The translations under genes and the position numbers were made by a program. The notes beneath the pieces are model-generated. The model saw only the letters and a list, made by a program, of their open reading frames with translations. It was not told the DNA's origin and made no database searches. From contig NZ_CAKKNC010000002.1 in assembly GCF_918741285.1 (NCBI RefSeq), positions 1 to 64,000 on the forward strand: 64,000 nt of DNA, read 5' to 3'. Positions 25,782 through 34,030 of the stretch are shown here, piece after piece (position 1 is the stretch's first letter; each line of letters starts with the position of its first letter). Source of the stretch: Sphingobium sp. CECT 9361 (lineage in GTDB: Bacteria; Pseudomonadota; Alphaproteobacteria; Sphingomonadales; Sphingomonadaceae).

Positions 25782-26761
25782 TGTGGCACCTCGACATGTC
25801 CGCCGAAGCCGAACCGCATCGCCGAGAGGAGCTTGTCGCCGAAGGTCGTGTCGACCCGGCTGCGGTAGCGCGCGAACAGCGCCGCGGAGAGGACGTAGGC
25901 GGGGACCGCTTCCTCCATTGCCGCCTCAATCGTCCAGTGACCCTCGCCCGAATCCGCGACTTGGCCGGAGAATTGCTCAAGCATCTGGTCTTTCGCGAGC
26001 GCCGCGGCCGACAAGTCGAGCAGCCAGGATGAAATGACGCTACCGCGGCGCCAGACTTCGGCGATGTCGGTGAGGTTGAGATCGAAGCGCTCGTCTTCCG
26101 GTAGTTTGTAGGAGGATTTGCCCTTCAGGATGTCGAACCCCTCAGCATAGGCCTGCATCAGGCCATATTCGATGCCGTTGTGGACCATCTTGACGAAGTG
26201 GCCCGAACCCGCGGGACCGGTGTGTATATAGCCTTTTTCGGCGCGTGGGTCCTCGTTGGGGTCGCCGCGCTCCGGCGTGCGTGGGATCGTGCCCTGGCCT
26301 GGTGCCAGTGCCTCGAAGAGGGGATCAAGGCTGTCGAGAGTCGCGACATCGCCGCCGATCATCATGCAATAGCCGCGCTCGAGGCCCCACACACCGCCTG
26401 AGGTGCCCACATCGACATAGTGGAGTCCTTTCATCGCGCACAGCTTCGCCCGGCGGATGTCGTCCTTGTAAAAGCTGTTGCCGCCGTCGATGATGATGTC
26501 GCCTGGAGCGGCCAAGCCCATCAGTGTCGCGATCGTGCTCTCCGTAGGCGGCCCCGCCGGCAGCATAACCCAGAAGATTCGCGGGCTCTCGAGCTTGTCG
26601 GCGACCTCCTCAAGCGAGGCGGCGGCGGTTGCGCCTTCGCTCGCCAGCTTTTCCACCGCCGGAGCGTTCCGATCGAAGGCGACGATCTCGTGACCGCCGC
26701 GCATCAGCCGGCGCGCTATATTGGCTCCCATCCTGCCCAGGCCGATCATCGCGAGACGCAT
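25778..26761 (-). CDS. gnd: 6-phosphogluconate dehydrogenase (decarboxylating), short type
   Basis: The 327-residue oxidoreductase converts 6-phosphogluconate to ribulose 5-phosphate and CO2 with reduction of NAD(P). Start [20 protein letters not shown] holds the nucleotide fold; [34 protein letters not shown] and [19 protein letters not shown] are substrate and catalytic regions. It is of the short (about 300-330 residue, YqeC/GntZ-like) class rather than the 470-residue class. Coenzyme preference cannot be read reliably (DRNAPA after the second strand suggests NAD). It follows the tal-pgi fusion by 11 bases and overlaps zwf. Confidence 0.94.
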   Translation of the reverse strand: MRLAMIGLGRMGANIARRLMRGGHEIVAFDRNAPAVEKLASEGATAAASLEEVADKLESPRIFWVMLPAGPPTESTIATLMGLAAPGDIIIDGGNSFYKDDIRRAKLCAMKGLHYVDVGTSGGVWGLERGYCMMIGGDVATLDSLDPLFEALAPGQGTIPRTPERGDPNEDPRAEKGYIHTGPAGSGHFVKMVHNGIEYGLMQAYAEGFDILKGKSSYKLPEDERFDLNLTDIAEVWRRGSVISSWLLDLSAAALAKDQMLEQFSGQVADSGEGHWTIEAAMEEAVPAYVLSAALFARYRSRVDTTFGDKLLSAMRFGFGGHVEVPQ

Positions 26762-26772
26762 GCGCTGTATCC

Positions 26773-29580
26773 TTAATTCTGGGCTGCCGCGACGACCGCC
26801 GCGCGCAAGGCTTCCATTCCGCCGCCGCCCTTCTTCAGGTGGACGCGCAGAACGCGCCGGCCGCGCGCGGCCAGAACGTCCATGTCGCCGCGCGCCTGCG
26901 CGATCTGGACGGTGCCGAAGCTGGCCTTCCTGCCAGGAATCGCGAGATCGGGATCGGGATCGCGCGTAATCGTCAGAAACGCGCCGCTCGCCGGGCCGCC
27001 TTTATAGGCCTGCCCCGTCGAATGGAGGAAGCGCGGCCCGAAGCCCGCGACCGTCGCCACCGCCTTGGCATCGCGTACCGCTACCCGCATCGCCGCGATT
27101 GCCGCCGCGTTCGTCTCGTCGCGCTCCACATAGCCAAGGAACCCGGCATAATCGCCAGGCGCCAGGCCTGCGAAGTGCATCCGCAGCAGCGCTGCCGGTT
27201 GGGCTGAACCAAAGCCGCTGTCGTCTGCGGTAAAGATGGCGAAGTCATTATCCTCCGCCGCGGCGGTCTCGGGCTCCAGCGCGCCCGACGCCTCATAGGC
27301 ATCCACCAGCTTGCGCGTGGCGATCTTGGCATCCTCCACGTCCGGCTGGTCGAACGGATCGACGCCGATCACCGCCCCCGCGATCGCGGTGGCTATCTCC
27401 CAGCGGAAGAATTCCTGCCCGATCAGTTCCCGGCTAGCCACATAAATGGTCACCAGCGGCTGTCCGGCATCGCTTAGCGCCTTCAACTGCGCTTCCAGGC
27501 CTGCGTCGCTGTCGCCTTCCAGGTGGAAATGGACGAACAGCCGGTCGCTCCCGTAGCTTGCCGGAGCGCCGACCGGTTCCAGGTCCACCGGCACGACGCC
27601 CTTGCCCCGCTTACCGGTCGATTCTGCCAGCAACTGCTCCAGCCACGCGCCGAACGGCTCCAGGCCCTTGGACGGCAGAATAGTGAGCTTGTCGCGCCCC
27701 GCCACCGCCGCCTCGCCGATGATCGCGCCCAGCCGGAAGCCCGGGTTGAGGGCGGGCGGCACATCGGCCCCGCAGGCAAACACCATCGCCGCGGTCGACT
27801 CGAAGAAAGCGTGGGTGTCAATTCCCATCACCGCCGCCGGCACCATCCCGAACGCCGACAGCACCGAATAGCGCCCACCGATCGCCGGATCGCCGGGCAC
27901 GATCATCGCGAAACGGTCCGCCTTGGCCGAAGTCTCCAACTTCGAGCCCGGATCGGTGACCGCGACGAAGCGATCGCCATCCTCGCCCGACAGATCCCAG
28001 AAAAAGGCGCGCAGCAGCTCGGGCTCCATCGTCGAGCCCGACTTCGACGAGACGATGAACAAGGTATTCGTGGGATCGATCGCCGCGGTGACGGTCGCGA
28101 TCTGTCCTGGGTCGGTCGTGTCGAGCACGTGCAGCTTCGAACTACCGGGTTTGCAACCCAGGATCAGCGACAGCACCTCGGGCCCGAGGCTCGATCCGCC
28201 CATGCCCAGCAGCACCGCGTCCTTGTACGATTTCGCCTTGTCGGTCAGCTGCATCAGCTGATCCGGATCGACCTGCTGCCCGTGCGCCGCGGAGAGCCAG
28301 CCGAGCCACTTAGCCTCGTCCTTGCCGGTCCACAGCGTCGCGTCGCCCTGCCAGAAGCGCCGGCCCCAGCCAGCCGCGCGCGCCGTCTCCAGCCGCGCCT
28401 CGACCGCCTTTTCCAATCCCTCGGGGAGGGCAGCCGTCATGCGGTTCTGCTGATTGCCCAGGAACGCCTCGCGCTTGCCGGCCACGGCGCCAAGCAGCGA
28501 GTCCGCCGCGTCCGCGAACAGGCGCACGCCATTCGTCACCAGTCCCGCCGTCACGTCGCCCAGCTTAAGCCCCAGCCGCTCGGCCTCCACCAGCAGGTGG
28601 CGCGCAGCCTCGACATCTTCGGTCAGCGTCTGATGCGGAGTGCCGCGGTCGCGAAACGCGTCCATCGTCTTGGGCGGCATAGTGTTGACCGTATCCGGCC
28701 CGATCAGCGTGTCGATGTAGAGCGTGTCGGGATAGGCGGGATCCTTCGTGCCGGTCGACGCCCACAGCAGGCGCTGCGGCATCGCGCCCTTGGCGGCGAG
28801 CGCGTGCCAGCGGTCGGACGCGATCATCTCCTGATACCAGGCGTAGGCGACCTTGGCGTTCGCGATCGCCACCTTGCCGCGGAGCTCTTTCAGCGCCTCT
28901 GCCTCGGCATCGCCCGCCTTCACCCGCTCGTCGATCGCCTTGTCAATCTGCGCGTCGATGCGGCTGACGAAGAAGCTGGCGACGCTGGCGATCCGGTCGA
29001 TCGGCTTGCCCGCCTTCGCCCGCGCCTCGAGCCCCGCCAGATACGCCTCGGCCACCGCCTGATAGGCCCCGAGCGAGAACAGCAGCGTGACGTTGATGTT
29101 GATGCCCTCCGCGATCAGTCGGCAGATCGCGGGGATGCCGGCCTTTGTGGCAGGCACCTTCACCATCAGGTTCGGCTCACCGACGGCCGCCCACAGGCGC
29201 TCCGCCTCCTCGATCGTCGCATCGGTGCTGTTGGCGAGATAAGGCGAGACCTCGAGGCTGACATAGCCGTCCTTGCCCTCGAGGCGATCATAGACCGTCC
29301 GCAGATCGGCCGCCGCCGCCTTGATGTCGGCGATCGCCTGGCTTTCATAGGTGTCCGCCACGCTCGCATCGGCCTTGCCGAGGAATTCGGTGAAGCCGGC
29401 GTCATAGGCGTCGCCATGGCCCATCGCCTTCTCGAAGATCGAAGGGTTGGAGGTGACGCCGGTGAGCCCATCCTCCTCGATGAGCTTGCGCAGCCCGCCT
29501 TGGCTCAAAAACTTGCGATCGACAAAATCGAGCCAGACGGCCTGACCCGCTTCGCTGAGTTGCTTCAACCGGCTGGTCAT
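26773..29580 (-). CDS. Bifunctional transaldolase / glucose-6-phosphate isomerase
   Basis: The 935-residue fusion has residues 1 to about 370 as transaldolase ([27 protein letters not shown], Schiff-base Lys in [26 protein letters not shown]). From about 375 to the end it is phosphoglucose isomerase ([48 protein letters not shown]). The fusion is known from several bacteria. It links fructose 6-phosphate, erythrose 4-phosphate, sedoheptulose 7-phosphate and glucose 6-phosphate pools in one protein. It overlaps transketolase by four bases (ATGA) and is followed by gnd. It allows carbon to recycle through the oxidative pathway or be steered to phosphoketolase substrates. Confidence 0.95.
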   Translation of the reverse strand: MTSRLKQLSEAGQAVWLDFVDRKFLSQGGLRKLIEEDGLTGVTSNPSIFEKAMGHGDAYDAGFTEFLGKADASVADTYESQAIADIKAAAADLRTVYDRLEGKDGYVSLEVSPYLANSTDATIEEAERLWAAVGEPNLMVKVPATKAGIPAICRLIAEGININVTLLFSLGAYQAVAEAYLAGLEARAKAGKPIDRIASVASFFVSRIDAQIDKAIDERVKAGDAEAEALKELRGKVAIANAKVAYAWYQEMIASDRWHALAAKGAMPQRLLWASTGTKDPAYPDTLYIDTLIGPDTVNTMPPKTMDAFRDRGTPHQTLTEDVEAARHLLVEAERLGLKLGDVTAGLVTNGVRLFADAADSLLGAVAGKREAFLGNQQNRMTAALPEGLEKAVEARLETARAAGWGRRFWQGDATLWTGKDEAKWLGWLSAAHGQQVDPDQLMQLTDKAKSYKDAVLLGMGGSSLGPEVLSLILGCKPGSSKLHVLDTTDPGQIATVTAAIDPTNTLFIVSSKSGSTMEPELLRAFFWDLSGEDGDRFVAVTDPGSKLETSAKADRFAMIVPGDPAIGGRYSVLSAFGMVPAAVMGIDTHAFFESTAAMVFACGADVPPALNPGFRLGAIIGEAAVAGRDKLTILPSKGLEPFGAWLEQLLAESTGKRGKGVVPVDLEPVGAPASYGSDRLFVHFHLEGDSDAGLEAQLKALSDAGQPLVTIYVASRELIGQEFFRWEIATAIAGAVIGVDPFDQPDVEDAKIATRKLVDAYEASGALEPETAAAEDNDFAIFTADDSGFGSAQPAALLRMHFAGLAPGDYAGFLGYVERDETNAAAIAAMRVAVRDAKAVATVAGFGPRFLHSTGQAYKGGPASGAFLTITRDPDPDLAIPGRKASFGTVQIAQARGDMDVLAARGRRVLRVHLKKGGGGMEALRAAVVAAAQN

Positions 29581-31667
29581 CTGTTCTTCTCGATCAGGTC
29601 GCGCGCCACGGCGCAGATATTGTCGACGTTGAAGCCGTATTTCTCCTGCAGCTTGGCAAGCGGGGCGGAGGCGCCAAACGTCTTCATCGTGATCGTGCCG
29701 CCATCATGGCCGACATAGCGATCCCACCCCATGGAACCGGCCTGCTCCACCGCGAGGCGCGCGCGCACCGCATTGGGTAACACCGTCTCACGATAGGCAT
29801 GGTCCTGCTTCTCGAACAGGTACCAGCTCGGCAGCGATACCACGCGGGACTTAAGCCCCTCGGCGACCAGCTTCTCGTGCGCGGCGACCACCATCGGCAG
29901 CTCGCTGCCGGTGCCGATCAAAATCACGTCGGGATCGCCGTCCTCCACATCCGCGAGGATATAGCCGCCCCGCTCCAGCCCGTTGGCGGACGCATATTTC
30001 TCGCGGTCGAGCGTCTGGATCGCCTGGCGGGAGAAAATCAGCGCGGTCGGTTCGCGGGTATGTGATAGCGCGACTTTCCACGCCATCGCCACCTCGTTGG
30101 CATCGCCCGGCCGGATTGTGTCGAGCCCCGGGATCGCCCGCAGCGTTGCCAGATGCTCGATCGGCTGGTGGGTCGGCCCATCCTCGCCCACGCCGATGCT
30201 GTCGTGGGTGAAAACGAACACCACCGGCAATTCCATGATCGCCGCCAGCCGGATCGGCGCGCGCATATAATCGGCGAAGACCAGGAAGGTGCCGGTGTAC
30301 GAACGCAGGTAACGCAGCGCCATGCCGTTCGCGATCGATCCCATCGCATGTTCGCGCACGCCGAAATGCATGTTGCGGCCGGAATAATCGTCTCGCTCAA
30401 AGGTGCCCGCACCCTGGAAGGTGAGGTTCGTCTTGGTCGAGGGGGCGAGATCGGCCGAGCCGCCGATCAGCAGCGGTATACGCGGGGCGATGGCGTTGAG
30501 GACCGTGCCACCGCTGTCGCGCGAGGCAAGGCCCTTGGGATCGGCCGGGAAGCTCGGGATGTCGGAATCCCAGCCATCCGGCAGCTTGCCCTGGAGCAGT
30601 AGGGCCAATTCGGCGGCTTCGGCGGGGAAGCTCTCGCGGTAGCGGGCGAACATCGCCTCCCACGCCTCGCGCGCCGGCTTGCCCCGGCTGGACACGGCGG
30701 CGTTGAAGTCCTCCGCCACGCCATCCGGCACGAAGAACTGCGCATCCTCCGGCCAGCCATAGGCTCGCTTGGTCGCGCGGACATTCTCCACGCCCAGCGG
30801 CTCGCCGTGCGCCTTCTCGCTGCCGGCCCTGGGGCTGCCCCAGCCGATGACCGAATTGACGACGATGAAGGTCGGCCGGTCCTCCGTCGCGCGGAATGTC
30901 TTCAGTGCCTCCGCGAAGACGGCGGTGTCGTTCGCGTCGTCGACGTGGATGACGTTCCAGCCATAGCCCTCGAACCGCTGGCCGACATCTTCGGTGAAGG
31001 CGAGCTTGGTCGATCCCTCGATCGAGATGTGGTTGTTGTCGTAGATCCAGCACAGGTTGGAGAGCGCGAGGTGGCCGGCGACTGACGCTGCCTCGCCCGA
31101 AACGCCTTCCATCATGTCGCCATCGCCGCACAGCACATAGATGTCGTGATCGAATAGGTCGAAGCCGTCGCGATTGAAGCGGGAGGCGAGCACACGCTCG
31201 GCAATCGCCATGCCGACCGAATTGCCACAACCCTGACCGAGCGGGCCGGTAGTCGTTTCGACCCCGCTGGTCATGCGATACTCGGGATGGCCAGGGGTCT
31301 TCGATCCCAATTGCCGGAACTGCTTGATGTCGTCGAGACTGACCGCGGGCTTACCCGTCAGCTTTCCGTCAGCATCGATCTCCTTCACCCCCGCCAGATG
31401 CAGTACGGCATAGAGCAGCATCGAGGCGTGGCCGACCGAAAGAAGGAAGCAATCGCGGTTCGGCCAATTTGGGGTGTCCGGATCATAGCGCATGAAGTCT
31501 CGCCACAGCGTATAGACCACCGGCGCGAGCCCCATCGGCGTGCCTGGATGGCCCGAATTGGCCTTCTGCACGGCATCCATCGCCAGCGTGCGGATGGTGT
31601 CGATCGCGAGTCTTTCCCTCGATCCGTCCTCATGCGATGGCTGTGCCGACGCCGTTGTACCGGGCAT
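29577..31667 (-). CDS. tkt: Transketolase
   Basis: The 696-residue ThDP enzyme transfers two-carbon units between pentose phosphates and aldoses. Motifs: ANSGHPGTPMGLAPVVYTLW, the ThDP motif CGDGDMMEGVSGEAASVAGH, SIEGSTKLAFTEDVGQRFEG, HDSIGVGEDGPTHQPIEHL and the C-terminal FGASAPLAKLQEKYGF. Start ATG 31667 has a near-perfect AGGAGG site; 17 more codons upstream are open but unlikely to be used. First gene of the long pentose phosphate array, with the FNR box at 31773-31786 about 106 bases upstream. Confidence 0.96.
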   Translation of the reverse strand: MPGTTASAQPSHEDGSRERLAIDTIRTLAMDAVQKANSGHPGTPMGLAPVVYTLWRDFMRYDPDTPNWPNRDCFLLSVGHASMLLYAVLHLAGVKEIDADGKLTGKPAVSLDDIKQFRQLGSKTPGHPEYRMTSGVETTTGPLGQGCGNSVGMAIAERVLASRFNRDGFDLFDHDIYVLCGDGDMMEGVSGEAASVAGHLALSNLCWIYDNNHISIEGSTKLAFTEDVGQRFEGYGWNVIHVDDANDTAVFAEALKTFRATEDRPTFIVVNSVIGWGSPRAGSEKAHGEPLGVENVRATKRAYGWPEDAQFFVPDGVAEDFNAAVSSRGKPAREAWEAMFARYRESFPAEAAELALLLQGKLPDGWDSDIPSFPADPKGLASRDSGGTVLNAIAPRIPLLIGGSADLAPSTKTNLTFQGAGTFERDDYSGRNMHFGVREHAMGSIANGMALRYLRSYTGTFLVFADYMRAPIRLAAIMELPVVFVFTHDSIGVGEDGPTHQPIEHLATLRAIPGLDTIRPGDANEVAMAWKVALSHTREPTALIFSRQAIQTLDREKYASANGLERGGYILADVEDGDPDVILIGTGSELPMVVAAHEKLVAEGLKSRVVSLPSWYLFEKQDHAYRETVLPNAVRARLAVEQAGSMGWDRYVGHDGGTITMKTFGASAPLAKLQEKYGFNVDNICAVARDLIEKNR

Positions 31668-31772
31668 ATACCTCCTCGCGATCCCTTTGTTCGACGCACG
31701 TGCACAGCACGACTCCATCCGAAGGACGCTCGCTGCGCCTGCCGAAGATTGGCGTGGCGACAGGTCGCGTCA

Positions 31773-31786
31773 TTGACGCAGATCAA
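31773..31786 (-). promoter_or_regulatory. FNR box upstream of transketolase array
   Basis: TTGACGCAGATCAA on the plus strand (TTGATCTGCGTCAA toward tkt), identical to the boxes of xfp, pta and the small ORF at 45232. A class II start would be near 31738, giving a leader of about 70 bases before tkt. Flanking bases (CGTCA before, AAGCG and CATTGC after) are also shared with the copy at 45161. Confidence 0.75.
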
Positions 31787-31839
31787 AGCGTGACATTGCG
31801 GGCGAGGCAACGGGTGAACAAGCTGCCGCACACCATCGG

Positions 31840-32146
31840 ATGGCCGACCGACAATGCAGCTGCTACACCGCGCACGATACCAGGCGCTTCGTCCGCGACA
31901 TCTTGCTCACACGGACCACGCCCGTCGAAAGCCCGCAGAGAAACGGCCATTGCTGGGGCTTTCGTCCGCACGCTCAAGCGTGGCTACGCCCAGGTCATCC
32001 TGCGTCCCGGCGTCGCCGGCGTCATCGGGCGGCTGCCCGCCTGGCTCGATCACTGCAATCGCGGGCATTCGCATCGCGCACTCGCCTACCGGGCGCTTCG
32101 CGAGTTTATCGAACGCTCGATCGGAGAGAACCTGTCCGGCCTTTAG
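31840..32146 (+). pseudogene. IS3-family transposase OrfB relic
   Basis: The first frame gives CSCYTAHDTRRFVRD and TPVESPQRNGH, the usual late part of an IS3-type DDE domain (DNGSCYTAHDTRRF, TPVESPQSNG in relatives). After a frameshift the next frame continues AFVRTLKRGYAQV, CNRGHSHRALAYRALREFI and stops at 32144-32146. The N-terminal two thirds are gone. This relic separates the transketolase promoter from the GH130 gene. It is unlike the IS3 relic at 1-365 in sequence, so two different IS3-type elements visited the region. Confidence 0.75.
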
Positions 32147-32243
32147 GGGAGAACAACAGTGAGCTGTCACGAATGATTTGATGCGGTGGAAGGCTCCGCG
32201 CATCAACGTAGCCGTGCAATGGATCGAGATCAGGTGAAGCCGC

Positions 32244-33533
32244 CTACTCCATGACACTTAACAGGTTGTCGATTGAGGCCGTAGCAAAGGCTGTAAAGCT
32301 ATCAGCTACCGCATATGGCAGGAGCATCGTCCGACCCTGGACGATCGAACCACAGCTATAGACGACGTTGGGCACGTACCCGTCCCGTTCATGCGGACTG
32401 GGGGCTAGGACCGGCCGCGGCGTCCGCGCAAGCAGTTTTGATGGGTCATCCTTGTCGAGCAGGCATGCGCCAATGCAATAGTTGCGCACCGTCCCGACGC
32501 CGTGCACCATGACTAGCCAGCCTTCGGCGATCTCGATCGGCGACCCGCAGTTGCCCATCTGGACGAACTCCCAAGGGAATTGCGGCGCGATGATTTTCGC
32601 GCCGCCTTCCCAGTGGAGTATGTCGTCAGAATAGTGCAGCCAGATGTTTTTGTTATCCTGGCGTCCGAGCATTGCGTAATTGCCCGCGATACGCCGGGGG
32701 AACAGTGCCATTCCCTTCCCTCTGGCCGCTTCGCCGGTCAGAACGCGCATATCAAACGACTTGAAATCGGTGCTGCTCAGCAATTCCGAGAGCACCTCGG
32801 CACCGCTGAACGCAGTGTAAGTTCCGTGATAGATTATGCTGCCATCATCGTCGCAGAAGCGGACGAGGCGCATATCCTCGATACCTTGGCGCTGGCTCGG
32901 GAGCACCGGAAAAAGCACGATCTCCGATATCGTTCGACTGCCCGCGCAACACAGGCGCACTGCCACGTCCCCCCCCTTCGCACAGGTCTCGATGAGTGGC
33001 GGCACCGATGTGGGGCTGGGATCGTCGACTACGAGTTCGCCGCCCGGTGTCCAAGTGCCCGTGCGGAATGTCACCGACGACACATGTCCCTCGCCGATGC
33101 CTCGCAGCGACATCACGAAACGGATGGTGCCCTCAGGGAGACCAGACTGGTCGGGATGGAGCACCACGCTCGGGTTGAACAAGGCCGCAGCCTCATAGGC
33201 ATATTCTTCGCTGCAGTAGGCCCCGATCAACCGCCGCTGCTCGGCGTTGATACGATCGACGCCCTCAATCCGGCCGGCGATCTCGTCGAACCGGCGAAGC
33301 AGCATCGCATCGACGTCGCGGTGATTCTCGTCCAGTGACAGGGTGACGCCTTCCAGCTGGCGCGCCAACTCAGCCTCGTCGAGCGCCACGATCAGGTCGA
33401 CAGTCTCCTGGGTGCGGGACGTGCCGGCGTCGAAACCTTTGGGATAGCCCGGCTCGAACGGCCGGACGACGGTGCGCGATGGATCGGGGCGAAGCACGCG
33501 ATCGTAGAAGTTGAGCTTTGCACGTTCGGTCAT
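32244..33533 (-). CDS. Glycoside hydrolase family 130 protein, copy B
   Basis: The 429-residue paralogue of the enzyme at 21322-22623 shares NPSVVLHPDQSG, GIGEGHVSSVTFRTG, QGIEDMRLVRFCDDDG, KGMALFPRRIAGNYA, GNCGSPIEIAEGWLVMVHGV and VRNYCIGACLLD. Mannoside phosphorylase activity is expected from the family, in either the degradative or the synthetic direction. Its start overlaps the stop of the unknown gene at 33530-34030, which itself overlaps the GT4 gene, so the three are one translational unit. Pairing of GH130 with a glycosyltransferase suggests turnover of a mannose-containing glycan. Confidence 0.9.
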   Translation of the reverse strand: MTERAKLNFYDRVLRPDPSRTVVRPFEPGYPKGFDAGTSRTQETVDLIVALDEAELARQLEGVTLSLDENHRDVDAMLLRRFDEIAGRIEGVDRINAEQRRLIGAYCSEEYAYEAAALFNPSVVLHPDQSGLPEGTIRFVMSLRGIGEGHVSSVTFRTGTWTPGGELVVDDPSPTSVPPLIETCAKGGDVAVRLCCAGSRTISEIVLFPVLPSQRQGIEDMRLVRFCDDDGSIIYHGTYTAFSGAEVLSELLSSTDFKSFDMRVLTGEAARGKGMALFPRRIAGNYAMLGRQDNKNIWLHYSDDILHWEGGAKIIAPQFPWEFVQMGNCGSPIEIAEGWLVMVHGVGTVRNYCIGACLLDKDDPSKLLARTPRPVLAPSPHERDGYVPNVVYSCGSIVQGRTMLLPYAVADSFTAFATASIDNLLSVME

Positions 33534-34030
33534 ACTAGGTCCTTGTTGTCAAAACAGAAATGCCAATCGAGACAGCCGCTTGCGGATGACCTTGTGGATG
33601 ACGTCTGATTGACTAACGCTGCGGTCCGGACGCGTTGACCGCGCAAGGGATCGGCCACTTCCAGCGCCAATATGTCAACGCCTGAACCAAAGCGCGTCGC
33701 GACCAGATTGCGCGGCGAAACGGTTTGCGTCGGGCGGATGAACGCAGGCGCGGTGGTGATCCCCACGAGCATCTCATGCATGAGTTTGAACATGCCATCA
33801 TCGTCGGCGTACGGTAGACTTTTTCGATGAAGGTGGGCCGCTACGAAACCGGCAGACGCACGGATGAGCCACAAATCTCCGCTACGGCGGCTTTCACGGC
33901 GACTTGCGCGACCTCTGAATTGTGCTCGCGCCTGCTTGGCTTGGTATTGAAGGCCGGCTTGCCTAACCCGGCCTGACGGCACCCCCAAACCGCTCAGACC
34001 TGCAATGGATGCAGGAGGTCGAGAATTCAT
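33530..34030 (-). CDS. Unknown 166-residue protein between GT4 and GH130
   Basis: The frame starts MNSRPPASIAGLSGLGVPSG, has a very basic N-terminal half, then DDDGMFKLMHEMLVGITTAPAFIRPTQTVS and a Ser-rich end. I do not recognise it. It overlaps the preceding GT4 stop and the following GH130 start by four bases each (ATGA), which argues that the frame is translated or at least that it bridges translation. The odd composition of the first 60 residues leaves open a frameshifted or decaying gene. No signal or membrane segment is visible. Confidence 0.45.
   Translation of the reverse strand: MNSRPPASIAGLSGLGVPSGRVRQAGLQYQAKQARAQFRGRASRRESRRSGDLWLIRASAGFVAAHLHRKSLPYADDDGMFKLMHEMLVGITTAPAFIRPTQTVSPRNLVATRFGSGVDILALEVADPLRGQRVRTAALVNQTSSTRSSASGCLDWHFCFDNKDLV

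Noticed and set aside
27523-29718. Very long plus-strand open frame opposite tal-pgi
   Set aside because: It is antisense to a clear transaldolase/isomerase gene; its composition (Arg, His, Leu-rich) is typical of open frames forced by high-GC codon use on the other strand.
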